In this document: piece after piece, positions 61,465 through 64,000 of the stretch
Numbering within the stretch: the first letter of the stretch is position 1
Layout: the number at the start of each line of letters is the position of its first letter
Source of the DNA: an uncultured Hellea sp.
Lineage (GTDB): Bacteria > Pseudomonadota > Alphaproteobacteria > Caulobacterales > Maricaulaceae
DNA: 64,000 nt
Reading direction: 5' to 3'
Assembly (NCBI GenBank): GCA_938007935.1
Contig: CALLMD010000015.1
Span: forward strand, 1-64,000
Translations under genes and position numbers: made by a program
The notes under the pieces: generated by a model
Seen by the model: only the letters and a program-made list of their open reading frames with translations
What the model was told of the DNA's origin: nothing
Database searches by the model: none

Positions 61465-62421
61465 ATGGCAAAAACCATTAAAATTGCAAAAGATGTGATT
61501 TCGACCGAAATCCTCGGTCTTGAGGCCTTAAAATCCTGCATTGATGACAGTTTTCCAAAGGCCATTGAGCTGATTCTCAAGGCAACGAATTATCTCATTG
61601 TCGTGGGCGTTGGAAAATCTGGTCATATTGGGCAGAAAATTGCCGCAAGCTTTGCCTCAACAGGCACGCCGAGCTTTTTCATGCACCCGACAGAGGCCAG
61701 TCATGGCGACCTGGGCATGGTGTCAGAAGGCTGCGTTATTCTCGCTATCTCCAATTCTGGTGAAAGCCGTGAGCTTCGCGATGTACTTCAATATGCAAAG
61801 AAAAATGCTGTCCCGGTTATCGGCATAACCAAAAATACCACCTCGACCCTCGCGCAAAACAGCCAAGTCATTCTACGGCTTCCCGATGCGGTTGAGGCCT
61901 GCCCTAATGGTATCGCGCCGACAACGTCGACTACCAATACGCTCGCGCTTGGAGACGCGCTGGTCGTGGCGACAATGACCGAGCGCGGCTTCACATTAGA
62001 AGACTTTGGAAAGCGCCACCCTGGCGGAAAAATTGGACTTAGGCTGCAAACTGTTGGCGAATGGATTCTGACCCAAAATGAAAATATTCCAACTGTGACT
62101 GCCAGCGCTAAAATGGATGAAACGATTTCTGTGATTTCAAAAGGGGCTAAAGGCTGCACAGCCGTCGTGGATGAAAACGGATTGATGCTTGGCATCATTA
62201 CGGATGGCGACTTACGCCGCGCTATTGATTCTGACTTTTCTCAAAAAACCGCAAAGGAAATAATGACGGCCAATCCACGATCAGTCTCCAAAGATATGCG
62301 CATGCGCGACGTCATTGATCTCTTCACACAGAATCGTATTTCGAATGGTTTTATCCTTGAGAACGGCAAACCGCTTGGCGTCATCGATATGAAGAGCCTA
62401 CTGGAACAAGGTTACCTCTAA
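61465..62421 (+). CDS. kdsD: Arabinose-5-phosphate isomerase (KdsD/KpsF)
   Basis: About 318 residues from the ATG at 61465, which has GGAGAA upstream. The SIS domain has GVGKSGHIGQKIAASFASTG and HPTEASHGDLGMVSEG, then SNSGESRELRDVL. Two CBS domains follow (CTAVVDENGLMLGIITDGDL, then DMRMRDVIDLF). It makes D-arabinose 5-phosphate for KDO. kdsB follows 3 bp later. Confidence 0.95.
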   Translation: MAKTIKIAKDVISTEILGLEALKSCIDDSFPKAIELILKATNYLIVVGVGKSGHIGQKIAASFASTGTPSFFMHPTEASHGDLGMVSEGCVILAISNSGESRELRDVLQYAKKNAVPVIGITKNTTSTLAQNSQVILRLPDAVEACPNGIAPTTSTTNTLALGDALVVATMTERGFTLEDFGKRHPGGKIGLRLQTVGEWILTQNENIPTVTASAKMDETISVISKGAKGCTAVVDENGLMLGIITDGDLRRAIDSDFSQKTAKEIMTANPRSVSKDMRMRDVIDLFTQNRISNGFILENGKPLGVIDMKSLLEQGYL

Positions 62422-62424
62422 AGC

Positions 62425-63228
62425 ATGAAAACGCTCATTGTCGTCCCTGCCCGCTTCGGCTCCACACGTTTCCCCGGCAAGCCTTTAGCCTTGATTAATG
62501 GGATCAGCATGGTTCGCCGCACCGCAAAAGCCGCGCAAGAAGCGGCGGCTCAAATTGAAAACTGCACATATGTTGTCGCGACGGATAATGAGGAAATTAA
62601 AAACCATTGTGCGGACCACACCATTCCCGTTGTCATGACGCCTCAAGATTTGCCAACAGGAAGTGACCGTGCCTATGCTACGGCAACAAGCTTTGCACCT
62701 GATGCGGATTACATAGTCAATCTACAGGGCGACGCCCCTTTTACGCCCATTGATCATATCGTGGCGGTTGCCCAAGCGTTGAAAAGCGGCGCTGATGTTG
62801 CCACACCTTATGTAAAGCTTTCATGGGCCGCGTTAGACGAGCTTCGCGCACATAAAAAAACAACCCCCTTTAGCGGGACATCTGTCATTGTCGGCGTAGA
62901 TAATAAAGCCATATGGTTTTCCAAGAACATTATCCCCGCTATCCGCAAAGAAACTGAACTTAGAGATAAAACCGATCTTTCACCTATCTGCCGTCATATC
63001 GGTCTTTATGCCTTCAAACGAACAGCTTTAGAAAAATTTGTCCACTTACCCGAAAGCCAATATGAGAAACTAGAAGGTCTGGAGCAATTACGCCTTCTTG
63101 AAAATGGCCTAACAATTGAGTGCGTGCGCGTAGAGCCGCCGACGATCGCAACATCTGGAATAGACACCCCTGCTGACTTGGCATTGGCTGAAGCCCTTAT
63201 TGCTAAACACGGAGATCCTTTCACGTGA
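62425..63228 (+). CDS. kdsB: 3-deoxy-manno-octulosonate cytidylyltransferase (CMP-KDO synthetase)
   Basis: A 267-residue nucleotidyltransferase: IVVPARFGSTRFPGKPLALI at the start, VVATDNEEI, TGSDRAYATA, VNLQGDAPFTP (metal-binding Asp) and HIGLYAFKRTAL. It activates KDO with CTP for LPS core synthesis. Its stop overlaps the GTG of the next gene. Confidence 0.95.
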   Translation: MKTLIVVPARFGSTRFPGKPLALINGISMVRRTAKAAQEAAAQIENCTYVVATDNEEIKNHCADHTIPVVMTPQDLPTGSDRAYATATSFAPDADYIVNLQGDAPFTPIDHIVAVAQALKSGADVATPYVKLSWAALDELRAHKKTTPFSGTSVIVGVDNKAIWFSKNIIPAIRKETELRDKTDLSPICRHIGLYAFKRTALEKFVHLPESQYEKLEGLEQLRLLENGLTIECVRVEPPTIATSGIDTPADLALAEALIAKHGDPFT

Positions 63229-63818
63229 CCCGCATTATTATCTGCCGTCATGGCAATACATTTGATAAAGGCGAGGTGGTGACACGTGTCGGCGCGCGCA
63301 CTGATCTAGCTCTTTCCAGCTCAGGCCGCGAACAAGTGAAAACCTTGGCACAAGAATTATCTAACTATAATTTTGCCAAAGCCTATTGTTCTCCTCTTAT
63401 GCGCACGCAGCAAACCGCGATGGCGATTATCTCGCCCGAAACGCCCTTGGAAACATTGGACTTCCTCAGAGAGATTGATTACGGCATTGACGAGAATAAA
63501 CCCGAGGCAGAAGTCGTCGCCCGTCTGGGTCAAGACATGATTGATCTCTGGGACCTCGAAGCCATTGTCCCGGATGGCTGGATCGTCAATCCAGAAAAGC
63601 TTATTTACGACTGGGCAAAATTCTTTGACGAACATATTGGTCACGACGGCGATATTTTAGTCGTGACAAGCAACGGCGTAGCCCGCTTTGTACTAGACGT
63701 GATTACGAATCCCAATTTAGACATTGCGCGCAAATTACGGACCGCCGCTTATGGGCTGATTAAGTTAGACGCTGGTAAAATTGAGCTTCAATTTTGGGAT
63801 AAAAGAGCGGCCACGTAA
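63225..63818 (+). CDS. Histidine phosphatase family protein
   Basis: A 197-residue phosphoglycerate-mutase-like phosphatase. The RHG motif is IIICRHGNTFDKGEVVTRVG, followed by YCSPLMRTQQTAMAI and the second catalytic region ILVVTSNGVARFVLDVI (where the His seen in many relatives is replaced by Asn). It starts at GTG overlapping the kdsB stop by 4 bp. Its link to kdsD-kdsB suggests a KDO-branch phosphatase, but the substrate is unproven. Confidence 0.85.
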   Translation: MTRIIICRHGNTFDKGEVVTRVGARTDLALSSSGREQVKTLAQELSNYNFAKAYCSPLMRTQQTAMAIISPETPLETLDFLREIDYGIDENKPEAEVVARLGQDMIDLWDLEAIVPDGWIVNPEKLIYDWAKFFDEHIGHDGDILVVTSNGVARFVLDVITNPNLDIARKLRTAAYGLIKLDAGKIELQFWDKRAAT

Positions 63819-63848
63819 CCGCCCTATCCTGTCTTCAGGCATATATAG

Positions 63849-64000
63849 CTACGCAAAGGCAATTGCGACGACGTAGAATAATAGTCCTAATCCAAAGGCT
63901 GCTAGGGTTTTACCGCGATAATTCTTGGCCAATAAACCTATTAAGAAACCACCCAAAACCACCAAGAAAAGCATCAAGGCGACAAGCTTATGATAGGTTC
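63849..64000 (-). CDS. Small membrane protein, C-terminal part (runs off window)
   Basis: An unlisted partial frame on the minus strand, open to the right edge. It reads LMLFLVVLGGFLIGLLAKNY, then RGKTLAAFGLGLLFYVVAIAFA and stop (TAG at 63849-63851). It has two strongly hydrophobic helices around a basic loop. The true start lies beyond the window; I recognise no family. Confidence 0.6.
   Translation of the reverse strand, partial: TYHKLVALMLFLVVLGGFLIGLLAKNYRGKTLAAFGLGLLFYVVAIAFA

Noticed and set aside
1..64000. tRNA genes, CRISPR arrays, insertion sequences or prophage
   Set aside because: I found no T-loop/anticodon arrangement, no regularly spaced repeats, no transposase and no phage structural gene; xerC is a housekeeping recombinase.

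Overview
The window looks like chromosomal DNA of an alphaproteobacterium close to Caulobacterales/Hyphomonadales (Maricaulis, Hellea or Robiginitomaculum-like marine bacteria). The basis is the 5' end of a 16S rRNA gene of alphaproteobacterial type at the left edge, a complete Tad/Cpa (Flp) pilus locus with CtrA-type upstream motifs, an alphaproteobacterial-type small SRP RNA beside dnaX-ybaB, and modest GC content. The species call is inference. I see no insertion sequence, prophage, CRISPR array or tRNA gene.

Layout. 1-545: start of an rRNA operon on the minus strand with its promoter and leader. 0.7-12.9 kb: mixed metabolism, with a lipoprotein alkaline phosphatase, a DadA-like oxidase, a nitrilase, a TadG-like vWA protein, a methyltransferase, hisS, an MBL hydrolase, phhB, a VanZ-like protein, a repeat-rich secreted protein and an AGCS symporter. 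13.1-26.1 kb: surface polysaccharide genes. These are rfbC-rfbB-rfbD-rfbA for dTDP-L-rhamnose, a UDP-glucuronate 4-epimerase-like enzyme, three GT2 glycosyltransferases, an ArnT-like GT39 transferase and an O-antigen ligase/polymerase-like protein, with rpmB and a DUF3108 gene between them. 26.1-37.3 kb: housekeeping genes thrS, yidD, an IscU-like scaffold, xerC, rmuC, a TetR regulator, a glutaredoxin, recR, ggt, ybaB, dnaX and the SRP RNA. 37.3-46.5 kb: an outer-membrane barrel, a cytochrome P450, nudC, a YHS protein, pheA, a c-type cytochrome, an NlpC/P60 hydrolase with a MarR regulator, an acyltransferase-3 relative and an M17 aminopeptidase.

46.5-59.3 kb is the Tad pilus locus. On the minus strand it reads two Flp pilins, cpaA, cpaB, cpaC, cpaD, cpaE, cpaF, tadB, tadC. 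A TadD-like TPR lipoprotein lies convergent to it, and a solo secretin-N-domain protein plus two TadE/TadF pseudopilins lie on the plus strand. 59.3-64 kb: a tyrosine phosphatase, nrdB with paired NrdR boxes, then kdsD, kdsB and a histidine phosphatase (KDO branch of LPS synthesis), and the end of a small membrane protein running off the right edge.

The genes tie together mainly around the cell envelope: rhamnose, uronate and KDO sugars, lipid-linked glycosyl transfer, a surface pilus, and envelope hydrolases. No clearly novel multi-gene system is evident. The points most worth checking are CtrA-type boxes at three Tad transcription units, three minus-facing terminators with no gene upstream (candidate small RNAs), a DnaX that has lost zinc-finger cysteines, an acyltransferase-3 protein whose usual catalytic His position is Tyr, a RutR-like operator between a TetR gene and an unlisted 33-residue membrane peptide, and a solo secretin-N-domain protein in the Tad locus.
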